This document shows, in pieces, positions 16,904 to 25,684 of a stretch of DNA of 43,128 nt. The stretch is from Paenibacillus ehimensis NBRC 15659 (GTDB lineage Bacteria > Bacillota > Bacilli > Paenibacillales > NBRC-103111), in the NCBI RefSeq assembly GCF_004000785.1, contig NZ_BILX01000056.1:1-43128 (forward strand), given 5' to 3'. The notes below the pieces were generated by a model. The model did no database searches. It was given only the letters and a program-made list of their open reading frames with translations, and had not been told where the DNA came from. The translations under genes were made by a program, and so were the position numbers. Position 1 is the first letter of the stretch; each line of letters starts with the position of its first letter.

Positions 16904-17662
16904 ATGCTGGCCAAACGGATCATCCCTTGTCTTGACGTGAAGGACGGGCGGGTCGTCAAGGGAGTCAATTTTGTCAATTTGCGCGATGCCGGAGATCCGG
17001 TCGAGCTCGCATCGATCTACGACCGGGAAGGAGCCGACGAACTGGTGTTCCTGGACATCTCCGCATCCCACGAGGGACGGGCGACGATGGTCAACGTCGT
17101 GCAGCAGACGGCCGGCCAAATCACGATCCCGTTCACGGTCGGCGGCGGAATCTCGAGCGTGGACGACATGAAACGGCTGCTGCGGGCGGGCGCGGACAAA
17201 ATCGGCATCAACACGGCCGCGGTGCGCATTCCTCAGCTCGTGTCCGACGGAGCGCGGCGCTTCGGCTCGCAATGTATCGTCGTGGCGATCGACGCCCGGT
17301 ACAATCCGGAGTGGAACGAATGGGAAGTATTCACCCACGGCGGACGCAACGGCACGGGCATCCGGGCGCTGGAATGGGCCAAGCGGATCGAAGAGCTCGG
17401 CGCCGGCGAAATTTTGCTGACGAGCATGGATGCGGACGGCACGAAGGACGGATTTGACCTGCGGCTCACGCGGGCGGTTTCGGAGCTCGTATCGATTCCG
17501 GTTATCGCCTCCGGCGGAGCGGGCAAGAAGGAGCACTTCTACGACGTGTTTGCGGAGGGCAAGGCGGACGCGGGGCTGGCCGCCACCATTTTTCACTATA
17601 AAGAAATGACCATCGAAGAGGTTAAGGACGACCTCAGGCATAAAGGAGTGGAGGTCCGGTGA
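16904..17662 (+). CDS. hisF: Imidazole glycerol phosphate synthase, cyclase subunit
   Basis: The 252-residue barrel begins with [17 protein letters not shown] (catalytic Asp near 11) and has VAIDARYN with the second catalytic Asp near 130, plus [15 protein letters not shown]. It cyclises PRFAR with ammonia from HisH to IGP and AICAR. AGGAGG lies 7 nt before the ATG. Its last bases overlap hisIE. Confidence 0.95.
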   Translation: MLAKRIIPCLDVKDGRVVKGVNFVNLRDAGDPVELASIYDREGADELVFLDISASHEGRATMVNVVQQTAGQITIPFTVGGGISSVDDMKRLLRAGADKIGINTAAVRIPQLVSDGARRFGSQCIVVAIDARYNPEWNEWEVFTHGGRNGTGIRALEWAKRIEELGAGEILLTSMDADGTKDGFDLRLTRAVSELVSIPVIASGGAGKKEHFYDVFAEGKADAGLAATIFHYKEMTIEEVKDDLRHKGVEVR

Positions 17663-18348
17663 GCGGGCAAACGGCAGGAACCTTAGAGGAGATCACGGCG
17701 GCCATCAAATGGGACGCGAATGGCCTTGTGCCGGCCATCGTGCAGGATGCGGCAAGCAAGGACGTGCTGATGATGGCCTACATGAATCAGGAGTCGCTGA
17801 AGCTGACGCTGGAATCGGGCGAAACGTGGTTTTGGAGCCGTTCGCGCGGCGAGCTGTGGCACAAGGGCGCGACATCCGGCCACGTGCAGAAGGTCAAAGC
17901 TTTGAAATACGATTGCGACGGCGACACGCTGCTCGTGCTGGTGGACCAAGCGGGACCGGCTTGTCATACCGGACGCTACAGCTGCTTCTACAACGAAGTG
18001 AAGCTTGGGGCTTTGGCGGACGGCGGGGAAGCCGCGGCAGAGCCGCCGTCTAACGACCGTTTTGCCATGCTCGGCCGGCTGGAGTCGGTGATCGCGCAGC
18101 GCGACGCGGAACGGCCGGAAGGCGCGTATACGACGTATTTGTTTGAAAAAGGCATCGATAAAATATTGAAAAAAGTCGGCGAGGAAACGGCCGAGGTGAT
18201 TATCGCGGCGAAAAACCGCGACAACGACGAGCTGCGGTACGAAGCGAGCGACCTTATTTTCCACTTAATGGTGCTGCTCCGCGAAGCAAAGCTGCCTCTC
18301 GACGAGGTTATGCGCGAATTGGACCGCCGGCACAATAACAAAAAATAA
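17659..18348 (+). CDS. hisIE: Bifunctional PR-AMP cyclohydrolase / PR-ATP pyrophosphatase
   Basis: The 229-residue fusion has a HisI domain (about 15-120; [27 protein letters not shown] and the metal cysteine in [13 protein letters not shown]) and a HisE domain (about 133-225; [16 protein letters not shown]). It performs steps two and three of histidine synthesis. The GTG start at 17659 overlaps the hisF stop in a GTGA arrangement, with GGAGTGGAGG upstream. Confidence 0.95.
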   Translation: MSGQTAGTLEEITAAIKWDANGLVPAIVQDAASKDVLMMAYMNQESLKLTLESGETWFWSRSRGELWHKGATSGHVQKVKALKYDCDGDTLLVLVDQAGPACHTGRYSCFYNEVKLGALADGGEAAAEPPSNDRFAMLGRLESVIAQRDAERPEGAYTTYLFEKGIDKILKKVGEETAEVIIAAKNRDNDELRYEASDLIFHLMVLLREAKLPLDEVMRELDRRHNNKK

Positions 18349-18417
18349 CGGCGACGAAGGGAGGGGCAGGCGACTCGCCATGCCGCTCTCCTCCGCCGAA
18401 AAGGGGAATTCACTCGA

Positions 18418-19245
18418 ATGCGCATCGATTATCATACGCACCATGTGCGGTGCGGACATGCGTCGGGAGAGCTGGAGGAATATGTACTGAAGGGCATTGA
18501 GATCGGACTGGACCAACTGGGGCTTTCCGATCACATGCCCTTGCTGCATGTAGACCCGGCTTCCTATTATCCGGGCATGGCCATGCCGATGGACGAACTG
18601 CCGAATTATGTGGAAGAAGCGCTGCGCTTGCAGCATAAATACAAAGATCGGATCGACATCCGGGTCGGACTCGAAGGCGATTATATCGAAGGGTACGAAG
18701 CGGAGATCGAGCGGATCCTCAAAGCCTATCCGTGGGATTATGTGATCGGGTCCGTTCATTTTCTAGGCGAATGGGACATTACGGATCACCGGCAGACGGA
18801 CGGCTGGAAGGAGCGGGACGCCTACGAGGTCTACGTTCAATATTACGACGCCGTCTGCAAAGCGTGCCAGACCGGCTTCTACGACTACATCGGGCATATC
18901 GACGTGATCAAGCGGTTCGGGTTCAAGCCGGAGCAGAGCGTGGAGCACTTGGAGCGTCAGGCGCTGGAAGCCGTCCGGGAGGCAGGCATGGCCATCGAGC
19001 TGAATGCATCGGGCTTGCGTATGCCTGCAGGGGAAATGTTCCCAAGCCGACGCATGCTGGAGTACGCCCGCGAGCTGGGAATTCCTGTAACGCTCGGATC
19101 GGACGCGCACCAGCCGGACCGGCTCGCACAGTACCTTGATCAGGCAACCGATCTGCTGCGGCAGGCAGGATTTAACGAATTAGCCACATTTAAAAGCAGG
19201 AAACGCGCCATGGTGCCTATTGGATTCGCTTCATTTCATGTATAA
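18418..19245 (+). CDS. hisJ: Histidinol-phosphatase, PHP family
   Basis: The 275-residue PHP protein has the metal-binding motifs DYHTHHVRCGHA at the N terminus, GLEGDYIEGYE, IGSVHFLG and the C-terminal LGSDAHQPDRL. It dephosphorylates histidinol phosphate, supplying the activity absent from monofunctional HisB. It follows hisIE by 69 nt and is probably the last gene of the his operon; hisC is not in the window. The ribosome site (AAGGGG) is modest. Confidence 0.9.
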   Translation: MRIDYHTHHVRCGHASGELEEYVLKGIEIGLDQLGLSDHMPLLHVDPASYYPGMAMPMDELPNYVEEALRLQHKYKDRIDIRVGLEGDYIEGYEAEIERILKAYPWDYVIGSVHFLGEWDITDHRQTDGWKERDAYEVYVQYYDAVCKACQTGFYDYIGHIDVIKRFGFKPEQSVEHLERQALEAVREAGMAIELNASGLRMPAGEMFPSRRMLEYARELGIPVTLGSDAHQPDRLAQYLDQATDLLRQAGFNELATFKSRKRAMVPIGFASFHV

Positions 19246-19246
19246 T
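19220..19246 (+). promoter_or_regulatory. Candidate promoter of the prs paralogue
   Basis: A perfect TATAAT (19241-19246) overlaps the hisJ stop codon. The best -35 is TTGGAT (19220-19225) with a short 15-bp spacer. Start would be near 19253, giving a leader of about 100 nt. Confidence 0.4.
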
Positions 19247-19355
19247 GGGGACGTGGGCATTTTAAATATTGTGTAAACCGGCCAACCGGAGCCTTTTTGA
19301 AGGTCCATCCATCGTCGAATGACCCATTGTAACATAAGCAAAAGCGGAGGTAACC

Positions 19356-20306
19356 ATGTACAGCGACAAAATGAAGATTTTCTCGGGTTCGTCCAACCCG
19401 AAACTGGCGGAGCGCATATGCGAAGAGCTTAAAGTGCCGCTCGGCAAAATCAAGCTTTCCCGATTCAAGAGCGGGGAAATTTATTGTCTCTACGAAGAAA
19501 GCATCCGGAACTGCGACGTGTTTCTGGTGCAAACGTTCTCTCATCCGATCAACGAGAATTTCATGGAGCTTCTCGTGATGATGGATGCCGCCAAACGGGC
19601 TTCGGCGAGAACGATCAATCTTGTCGTCCCTTACTATGGTTATTCCCGCCAAGAGCGTAAAGCCGCGCCTCGGGAACCGATCTCGGCCAAGCTGGTGGCG
19701 GACCTGCTGACGGCAGCGGGAGCGGACCGTGTCATCACGATCGATCTGCATGCCCCGGCGATTCAAGGCTTCTTCAACATCCCTGTGGATCATTTGACGG
19801 CGCTGGATTTAGTCAGCGATTACATTAAAAAGCTTAATATCCAAAACCCGATCATCGTCTCCCCGGACGCGGGACGCGCGACGACAGCCGAGAAGATGGC
19901 GAACATTCTCGATGCGCCGTTTGCAATGATGATCAAGAAAAGACCGGCTCACAACGAAGCGGTCATTACGCATGTCATCGGGGACGTAGCCGGCCGCACG
20001 CCGATCATCATCGAGGATCTGATCGATACCGGCTCGACCATCGTCAACGTCGTGGAAGGCCTGAAGGAACGCGGGGCCCACGACGCTTATGTCTGTGCGA
20101 CGCACCCGGTATTCTCCGGCCCGGCCTTGCAGCGACTGGATCATCCGAACATTAAGGAAGTCGTCATCACGGACTCCATCGCCATTCCGGACAGCCATCC
20201 GAACCGATTCCGGGTGCTCTCCGTTGCCCATCTGCTTTCGGACGCGATCAACATCATCATGTCCGGCGGCTCGCTCAGCTCGCTGTTCAAATACGGCGGC
20301 GTATAA
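19356..20306 (+). CDS. Ribose-phosphate pyrophosphokinase, divergent paralogue
   Basis: The 316-residue protein has the length and fold pattern of PRPP synthetase: PYYGYSRQERK, ITIDLHAPAIQGFF, VSPDAGRATTAEKMA, IKKRPAHNEA and the PRPP loop EDLIDTGSTI. It makes PRPP from ribose 5-phosphate and ATP. Several normally invariant positions differ: FSDGE reads FKSGE, the PDxGG loop reads PDAGR, and KRR of the flexible loop reads KKR. It lies directly after the histidine operon, whose first enzyme uses PRPP. It may be a second copy beside a canonical prs elsewhere. Whether it is fully active is open. Confidence 0.82.
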   Translation: MYSDKMKIFSGSSNPKLAERICEELKVPLGKIKLSRFKSGEIYCLYEESIRNCDVFLVQTFSHPINENFMELLVMMDAAKRASARTINLVVPYYGYSRQERKAAPREPISAKLVADLLTAAGADRVITIDLHAPAIQGFFNIPVDHLTALDLVSDYIKKLNIQNPIIVSPDAGRATTAEKMANILDAPFAMMIKKRPAHNEAVITHVIGDVAGRTPIIIEDLIDTGSTIVNVVEGLKERGAHDAYVCATHPVFSGPALQRLDHPNIKEVVITDSIAIPDSHPNRFRVLSVAHLLSDAINIIMSGGSLSSLFKYGGV

Positions 20307-20364
20307 TAATTTTTACCACACGACTCCGGCTGTCGAAACCTTACGGTTTTGGGCCGGATTGTGT

Positions 20365-20370
20365 TATACT
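20365..20370 (+). promoter_or_regulatory. Candidate -10 element upstream of the TPR gene
   Basis: TATACT (20365-20370) lies 100 bp before the start of the TPR gene. The best upstream match, TTACGG with an 18-bp spacer, is a poor -35, so the call is tentative. Confidence 0.35.
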
Positions 20371-20469
20371 TAGGAATCATTATTACTCCGGCAATGTAGA
20401 AATGAAGCTCTGAAATGCACAGGCGGGTTTCTCATGTAATTCCGGACGGGTCACGGAGGTGCCTGAATT

Positions 20470-22218
20470 ATGGAGAAGAAAAAACGTGTGCTGCCGAAAC
20501 CCAGCACCAATGTCGTACCGATGAAAATGGATGCCACGTTCTTTTTCGAAAAAGCCGTTCAGTCCTTGGACCGTTATCATTATGATAAGGCATTGAAATA
20601 TTTTCGTCGTGCGGCCGAGTACGAGCCGGAAAACCCGGTAAATCACTGCAACTTGGCCGGGCTGCTGTCCGAGATGGGAAATTACGAGGAATCCAACCGC
20701 ATTTTGCAGCACGTGCTGGACCGGATCGATCCGACGATGACGGAATGCTACTTCTATATGGCGAACAATTTTGCCAACATGGAAAACTACGAATCGGCGG
20801 AAAAAGCGATTATTCATTACCTTGAGAACGATCCGACCGGACAGTTTCTGGAGGAGTCCGAGGAAATGATGGAACTGCTCAGCTACGAGCTGGACCGTCC
20901 TGCGAAGCTGTCGACGATCAAGAGCCGGGAAGGCTTGTTCGATCACGACCGGGCGCGCTCGATGCTGGAGGAAGGAAAGTTCTCCGAAGCGGTTCGTCTC
21001 TTGGAAAATATCATCAGCAAGCATAGCGATTTTATGGCCGCGCGCAACAATTTGGCCTTGGCCTACTATTATATGGGGCATTTCGACAAGTCGGTCGACA
21101 TGATCCGGCAGGTGCTGGAGATGGAGCCCGGCAATTTGCATGCGCTCTGCAACCTGGCAATCTTTTATCAGCATTTCGGCGACCGGGAGAGCTTGGCGGA
21201 ATTGCTCGAAGTGCTGCGCAAAACGTACCCGTTCCATCAGGACCACGTCTTTAAGCTGGCCACGACGATGGGGATCTTAAACGAGCATGAGAAAGCGTTC
21301 CGCCTATTCAAGAGGTTGTTGAAAACGGGCGAAGCAGGTCTCGATCCTTGTTTGTTCCATTACACCGCCGTAGCTGCTTACAATACGGGACGGTACGATG
21401 AAGCCCAGCGGCAGTGGAAGCAGGCGGAGAAATTCGATCCGGGCTCGGAGATTCCGAAATTCTATCTGAATTTGCTGGATAAGCACCGGGAGGAAACGAG
21501 AAAGCCTCCGGTCAGCTATCATTACCACCTGCCGTTTGAGGAACAATTTCGCGGGCTGGAGCGCGCCGAGGGCGGACTGCCGGAGCATATGAAGCGCGAT
21601 CCGCTTGTCAGGTCGTCGTTCTTCTGGGCGCTGCGTCATGGAGACGGGGACACGAAGCTGCAGGTGATCCAAGCGTTCGGTCTGATTGCGGACGACGAAG
21701 TGAAGGATGCGCTCACGGAATTTATTATGCTGCCGGACGAGGACGATTACTTGAAGCAGGTGGCCATCTTTGTGCTGCGCAGCATCGGGATCAAGGAGCC
21801 GCTGACGGCTGTGCTGAACGGCAAGCGGACGACGGTCGCGCCTTCGCCATTCTCCCCGGGGCTTCCCGTATGGGAGAGCAAGTGGCAGGCCATTATGGAA
21901 ACGGCGCTGCGGCATATGGCCCGGCGTTACGATATGGTGCAGCAGTACGATTTGCAGACGCTTTGGGTAGAATATTTATCGCGGGTGTTTCCGAACGTGC
22001 CCAAGATGACCAAGGTCGAAGGCTGGGCGGCCGCGCTTGAATATTTGACGGCCAAGATGCATCGGCGTCCGATTACTTATCACGAGGCGGCGCAGCGTTA
22101 CGGGGTGTCGGTGGCGACGGTGAGCAAGAATGCGAAGCGGATCGACGAAGCTTGCGGTTTAAAAGAGAAAATGGACGCCATTTTCAAAAAATTGACCGGC
22201 ATGGAGTCTCAATCTTAA
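20470..22218 (+). CDS. TPR-repeat protein with HEAT-like region and C-terminal HTH (YvcD-like)
   Basis: The 582-residue protein begins with TPR units (FEKAVQSLDRYHYDKALKYF near 25-44; NHCNLAGLLSEMGNYEESNR; later SMLEEGKFSEAVRLLENII and LALAYYYMGHFDKSVDMI). A HEAT-like part follows at about 390-445 (QVIQAFGLIADDEVKDALTE; LKQVAIFVLRSIG). The C terminus has an HTH-like element (ITYHEAAQRYGVSVATVSKN, about 537-556). Gene order before trxB matches Bacillus yvcD. No signal peptide is present, so it is cytoplasmic. Function is unknown; the layout suggests an adaptor that may also bind nucleic acid. CACGGAGGTGCC precedes the ATG. Confidence 0.8.
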   Translation: MEKKKRVLPKPSTNVVPMKMDATFFFEKAVQSLDRYHYDKALKYFRRAAEYEPENPVNHCNLAGLLSEMGNYEESNRILQHVLDRIDPTMTECYFYMANNFANMENYESAEKAIIHYLENDPTGQFLEESEEMMELLSYELDRPAKLSTIKSREGLFDHDRARSMLEEGKFSEAVRLLENIISKHSDFMAARNNLALAYYYMGHFDKSVDMIRQVLEMEPGNLHALCNLAIFYQHFGDRESLAELLEVLRKTYPFHQDHVFKLATTMGILNEHEKAFRLFKRLLKTGEAGLDPCLFHYTAVAAYNTGRYDEAQRQWKQAEKFDPGSEIPKFYLNLLDKHREETRKPPVSYHYHLPFEEQFRGLERAEGGLPEHMKRDPLVRSSFFWALRHGDGDTKLQVIQAFGLIADDEVKDALTEFIMLPDEDDYLKQVAIFVLRSIGIKEPLTAVLNGKRTTVAPSPFSPGLPVWESKWQAIMETALRHMARRYDMVQQYDLQTLWVEYLSRVFPNVPKMTKVEGWAAALEYLTAKMHRRPITYHEAAQRYGVSVATVSKNAKRIDEACGLKEKMDAIFKKLTGMESQS

Positions 22219-22254
22219 TATAGAGATTAAGCAGATACGATAGGAGGAACCTCT

Positions 22255-23202
22255 ATGTACAAATCGATCGTAATCGGAACCGGCCCGGCGGGACTGACGG
22301 CGGCCATTTATTTGGCCCGCGCCAATCTGAACCCGCTCGTCATCGAAGGACCGGAGCCGGGCGGACAATTGACGACGACCACCGAAGTCGAGAACTTCCC
22401 CGGGTTCCCCGAAGGGATTATGGGTCCGGAGCTTATGGACAACATGCGGAAGCAAGCGGAGCGTTTCGGCGCCGAGTTCAAAACCGGCTGGGTGAACAAG
22501 GTCGATCTGTCCAAGCGGCCGTTCAAGCTGAATGTGGAAGGCCTTGGCGATATCGAAGCCGAATCGCTCATCATCTCGACCGGCGCTTCGGCGAAGCTGC
22601 TCGGCATTAAGAACGAGAAGGAAAGCATCGGCCGCGGCGTCAGCACTTGCGCAACGTGCGACGGCTTCTTTTTCCGCGGCAAGAAGATCATTGTCGTGGG
22701 GGGCGGCGACTCGGCGATGGAGGAAGCGAACTTCCTGACCCGTTTTGCGACGGAAGTGCGCCTGGTACATCGCAGAGACGAGCTGCGTGCTTCGAAAATC
22801 ATGCAGGATCGCGCACGCCAAAACGAGAAAATTACATGGAGCCTGAACCGTACGCCTCTGGAAGTGATTTCCGGCGAAAAGGGCGTGACCGGTTTGAAGG
22901 TGAAAAACAACGAGACCGGCGAAGAGGAAATTCTCGAAACCGACGGTATCTTTGTGGCCATCGGCCACAAGCCGAACACGGATTTCCTCGGCGGGCAAAT
23001 CGTCACGGACGAAGTCGGGTACATCCAGGTGAAGCCGGGGACGTCCCTGACCAACGTCGAGGGCGTCTTTGCCTGCGGCGACGTGCAGGACAGCAAATAC
23101 CGCCAGGCGATTACGGCGGCCGGCAGCGGCTGTATGGCGGCGCTTGACTGCGAGAAGTTTCTGGAAGGGCATATGGTGCATGACTGGAGCAAGTCCCTGT
23201 AA
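22255..23202 (+). CDS. trxB: Thioredoxin-disulfide reductase
   Basis: The 315-residue flavoprotein has the FAD motif GTGPAGLTAAIYLARA (residues 8-23), the redox-active CATCDG (about 134-139), the NADPH motif VVGGGDSAMEEA and the C-terminal FACGDVQDSKYRQAI. It reduces thioredoxin with NADPH. AGGAGG lies 7 nt before the ATG. It is probably co-transcribed with the TPR gene 36 nt upstream. Confidence 0.95.
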   Translation: MYKSIVIGTGPAGLTAAIYLARANLNPLVIEGPEPGGQLTTTTEVENFPGFPEGIMGPELMDNMRKQAERFGAEFKTGWVNKVDLSKRPFKLNVEGLGDIEAESLIISTGASAKLLGIKNEKESIGRGVSTCATCDGFFFRGKKIIVVGGGDSAMEEANFLTRFATEVRLVHRRDELRASKIMQDRARQNEKITWSLNRTPLEVISGEKGVTGLKVKNNETGEEEILETDGIFVAIGHKPNTDFLGGQIVTDEVGYIQVKPGTSLTNVEGVFACGDVQDSKYRQAITAAGSGCMAALDCEKFLEGHMVHDWSKSL

Positions 23203-23272
23203 CAACGCCATTCGGGCGTGGAACCGTGTGTTCTGCGCCTTTTTCATGCTTACAAAAATTACCTTCCGTATT

Positions 23273-23453
23273 AAGCTTCGCGAGGGCGTTAGTCCGGGAG
23301 TAAGCGGTAGGAAAGCGGTCATTACGGGAGCGCAAAAAGCTAGGGAAGGCGAGGGTCCCGTGCGGGCGGCGAATCGGAAGCGGCCCCAGCTTTGCAGGCT
23401 TTACAGCCGGTTGACACTTTCTCGACACACTCCCGGAAGAGCTGCGAGCTTCC
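23273..23453. repeat. Large imperfect palindrome (possible third member of the structured repeat family)
   Basis: Most of the 343-bp gap between trxB and glcK forms one long imperfect inverted repeat. TCCGGGAGT (23293-23301) pairs with ACTCCCGGA (23429-23437), GAAAG (23311-23315) with CTTTC (23417-23421), AAAGCT (23336-23341) with AGCTTT (23388-23393), and an outer AAGCTTCGC (23273-23281) with GCGAGCTT near 23445. The 3' strand ACAGCCGGTTGACACTTTC resembles the strand around CGGAGGTAC in the 24613 element. The relation is weaker than between the other two elements. Confidence 0.55.
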
Positions 23454-23465
23454 CCTGGGCTAATC

Positions 23466-23494
23466 TTGACCTTCTAGGTAGGTTGGCTTATAGT
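23466..23494 (+). promoter_or_regulatory. Promoter of glcK
   Basis: TTGACC (23466-23471), a 17-bp spacer and TATAGT (23489-23494), 52 bp before the glcK start and immediately after the palindrome. Confidence 0.6.
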
Positions 23495-23545
23495 TGGAAC
23501 AGGAGCTTATAGATAACGGATAGGGTACGAGGTGATTCGACAGGT

Positions 23546-24496
23546 ATGGGAGAACGTGTTTATGTAGGAGTCGATCTGGGAGGAACCGCGATTAAAGTCG
23601 GATTGTGCGACGGGCAGGGCAAGCTGCTGCAAACGTACGAAGGCCCGACCGGTACCGAACATGGCGCAGAGGTAGTGCTGGAAAATATCGCGCAGTATGT
23701 GCGTAAGCTGGTTGACGAATCCCCATACGAGTGGGAGCAGGTCGCCGGCATCGGTGCGGGAATCGCCGGGTTCATGGATATTCCCGAAGGCTTCATCAAG
23801 CTGTCGCCCAACCTGGGCTGGCGCAACGTACCGGTCAAGAAGATTCTGGAAGAGAAGCTTGGCAAGACGGTCAAAATCGATAACGACGCCAACGTCGCTG
23901 CGCTCGGGGAAGCCTGGAGCGGGGCCGGCGCCGGCATTCCGAATGTCGTCTGCTATACGCTGGGCACCGGAGTAGGCGGCGGTGTCATTATCCACGCCCG
24001 TATTTATCAGGGCTACAACGGCATGGCCGGGGAACTCGGACACATGGTTGTTGTACCGGACCTGGAAGCGATTGAATGCGGCTGCGGCAAGAAAGGCTGT
24101 CTGGAGACCGTATCGTCGGCGACAGGCATTATTCGGATGGCCAAAGAAGCCGTAGAACGGGGCGAGCATACGTCCTTGGCGCTTGTCGAGAATATTATGG
24201 CGAAAGATGTGTTTGACGCGGCCAAAACGGGCGACGAAACGGCGCTGCGGATCATTAACCGCGCCGCGCTGTATCTCGGCAAATCGATGGCGGCGATTTC
24301 CGTCGTTCTGAACCCGCAGCGTTTTATCGTGGGTGGCGGCGTATCCAAGGCAGGCGACATCCTGTTTGATGCGATCCGCAAGTACTACAACGAGCACGCC
24401 CAAGAAACGGCCAAGGAAGGCGTAGACATCGTTCCTGCCGTTCTCGGCAACGATGCCGGCGTCGTCGGCGCAGCGGGCCTCAACCTGCACAGCTAG
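23546..24496 (+). CDS. glcK: ROK-family glucokinase
   Basis: The 316-residue kinase has the N-terminal phosphate motif VGVDLGGTAIKVG (residues 6-18), the GAGIAGFMD segment, the sugar-binding GELGHMVV and the ROK zinc motif CGCGKKGCLE (about 173-182). It phosphorylates glucose to glucose 6-phosphate with ATP, feeding glycolysis from non-PTS glucose or disaccharides. GAGGTGATT lies upstream of the ATG at 23546. It probably has its own promoter. Confidence 0.9.
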   Translation: MGERVYVGVDLGGTAIKVGLCDGQGKLLQTYEGPTGTEHGAEVVLENIAQYVRKLVDESPYEWEQVAGIGAGIAGFMDIPEGFIKLSPNLGWRNVPVKKILEEKLGKTVKIDNDANVAALGEAWSGAGAGIPNVVCYTLGTGVGGGVIIHARIYQGYNGMAGELGHMVVVPDLEAIECGCGKKGCLETVSSATGIIRMAKEAVERGEHTSLALVENIMAKDVFDAAKTGDETALRIINRAALYLGKSMAAISVVLNPQRFIVGGGVSKAGDILFDAIRKYYNEHAQETAKEGVDIVPAVLGNDAGVVGAAGLNLHS

Positions 24497-24525
24497 AGGC
24501 AGGCTGACGGACCTGCATGGCTTGT

Positions 24526-24549
24526 GCCCGGAAACCCGGGCCGGATTTT
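24526..24549 (+). terminator. Possible terminator after glcK
   Basis: GCCCGG (24526-24531) pairs with CCGGGC (24536-24541) around AAAC; the following tract CGGATTTT is short on T, so termination may be partial. Confidence 0.4.
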
Positions 24550-24612
24550 CACGTATAAAACAAACGGCGCCACCAATTCCAAAGCGCCAACAGATATATT
24601 TATAGCGAAGGT

Positions 24613-24757
24613 CGGGTCTGCGTAAGCAGCAGGAAAGATACCGGAGAGTTTACGTGGTCCCTTTTAAATCGTGTTCCGACCATTTTATTATTATTCCAGG
24701 AACACGATTTGAACAGGACCCGGAGGTACTTTCCTGCTGCGACAGCGAAGAGACCCG
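24613..24757 (+). repeat. Structured intergenic palindrome, element A (glcK-rapZ)
   Basis: A 145-nt imperfect palindrome fills the space before rapZ. From outside in: CGGGTCT (24613-24619) with AGACCCG (24751-24757); GCAGCAGGAAAG (24626-24637) with CTTTCCTGCTGC (24729-24740); an internal loop of 18 nt (24638-24655) opposite CGGAGGTA; then 22-nt arms 24656-24677 and 24699-24720 with a 21-nt loop. The element at 33613-33771, read on the minus strand, has the same arm, loop and internal-loop lengths, the same two mismatches and an identical CGGAGGTAC strand. It ends 28 nt before the rapZ start. Confidence 0.8.
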
Positions 24758-24784
24758 AACGGAGCGTCCTCAGGAGGAGCAGCC

Positions 24785-25684
24785 ATGGAAGAAATGCAAA
24801 CCCTCGGAAAGCTGGTTATCATTACGGGCATGTCCGGAGCCGGCAAGACGATTGCGGTGCAGAGCTTGGAAGACTTGGGCTTTTTTTGCGTGGATAACCT
24901 TCCTCCGGTGTTGATTCCCAAATTTGCCGAGCTGATTGAGCAGTCCAAAGGCCGGATCGGCAAAGTTGCGCTGGTTATCGACCTGCGGGGGAGAGAGTTT
25001 TTCACTTCGCTGTCCGAATCGCTGCGCTACTTGAGCGAGAACTATACGCTGACGCACGAGATTCTGTTCCTTGACGCGACGGATTCGACGCTGGTGCAGC
25101 GGTATAAAGAAAGCCGGCGCAAGCACCCGCTGGCCCCGACGGGCGCCCCGCTCGAAGGGATTCAGCAGGAGCGCAAGCTGCTGGAGGAGCTCAAAGGCCA
25201 CGCAACGCAGGTGATCGATACATCCAACCTGAAGCCGGCGCAGCTGAAGGAAAAAATCATATCCCGGTTCACCAGCCTCGAAAACAGCGGCATTTCGATC
25301 AACGTCATTTCGTTCGGTTTCAAGTACGGGATTCCGATCGACGCCGATCTTATTTTTGACGTCCGCTTTTTGCCGAATCCGCATTATGTGGACCATCTTC
25401 GCCCCAACACCGGGCAGGACCCGGATGTGTACGATTATGTCATGAAATGGACCGAAACGCAGGAGTTTCTCGCGAAGCTGCTCGACATGCTCCACTTTCT
25501 CGTTCCCCAATACAAGAAAGAAGGCAAAAGTCAAATCGTTATCGGTATCGGCTGTACGGGCGGGAAGCACCGTTCGGTGGCGATTGCCGAATATCTCGGT
25601 AAAATGATGGGCAATAGCGAAACGGAAATCGTTCGGGTCAGCCACCGCGATTCCGAGCGCGACCGGGTTGAGGTGAAGAAATGA
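24785..25684 (+). CDS. rapZ: RNase adapter / nucleotide-binding protein RapZ (YvcJ)
   Basis: The 299-residue P-loop protein has Walker [11 protein letters not shown] (about residues 15-24) and the C-terminal signature [19 protein letters not shown] (about 254-272). Bacillus YvcJ binds and hydrolyses nucleotides and affects competence; in enterics RapZ senses glucosamine 6-phosphate and directs RNase E to GlmZ. The Bacillus role differs and is less clear. AGGAGGAGCAGCC precedes the ATG. The stop overlaps yvcK in an ATGA, so the two are translationally coupled. Confidence 0.92.
   Translation: MEEMQTLGKLVIITGMSGAGKTIAVQSLEDLGFFCVDNLPPVLIPKFAELIEQSKGRIGKVALVIDLRGREFFTSLSESLRYLSENYTLTHEILFLDATDSTLVQRYKESRRKHPLAPTGAPLEGIQQERKLLEELKGHATQVIDTSNLKPAQLKEKIISRFTSLENSGISINVISFGFKYGIPIDADLIFDVRFLPNPHYVDHLRPNTGQDPDVYDYVMKWTETQEFLAKLLDMLHFLVPQYKKEGKSQIVIGIGCTGGKHRSVAIAEYLGKMMGNSETEIVRVSHRDSERDRVEVKK

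Noticed and set aside
13537..17641. Very long minus-strand open frames opposite the his genes (13537-14922 and 16160-17641)
   Set aside because: They are exact antisense shadows of hisD, hisA and hisF, which are complete, conserved and well provided with ribosome sites. Their Arg/His-rich composition is typical of reading GC-rich codons backwards.
23411..23416. TTGACA as the glcK -35
   Set aside because: No -10 lies at a suitable distance; TTGACC-17-TATAGT 50 bp downstream is better. This TTGACA is part of the palindrome.
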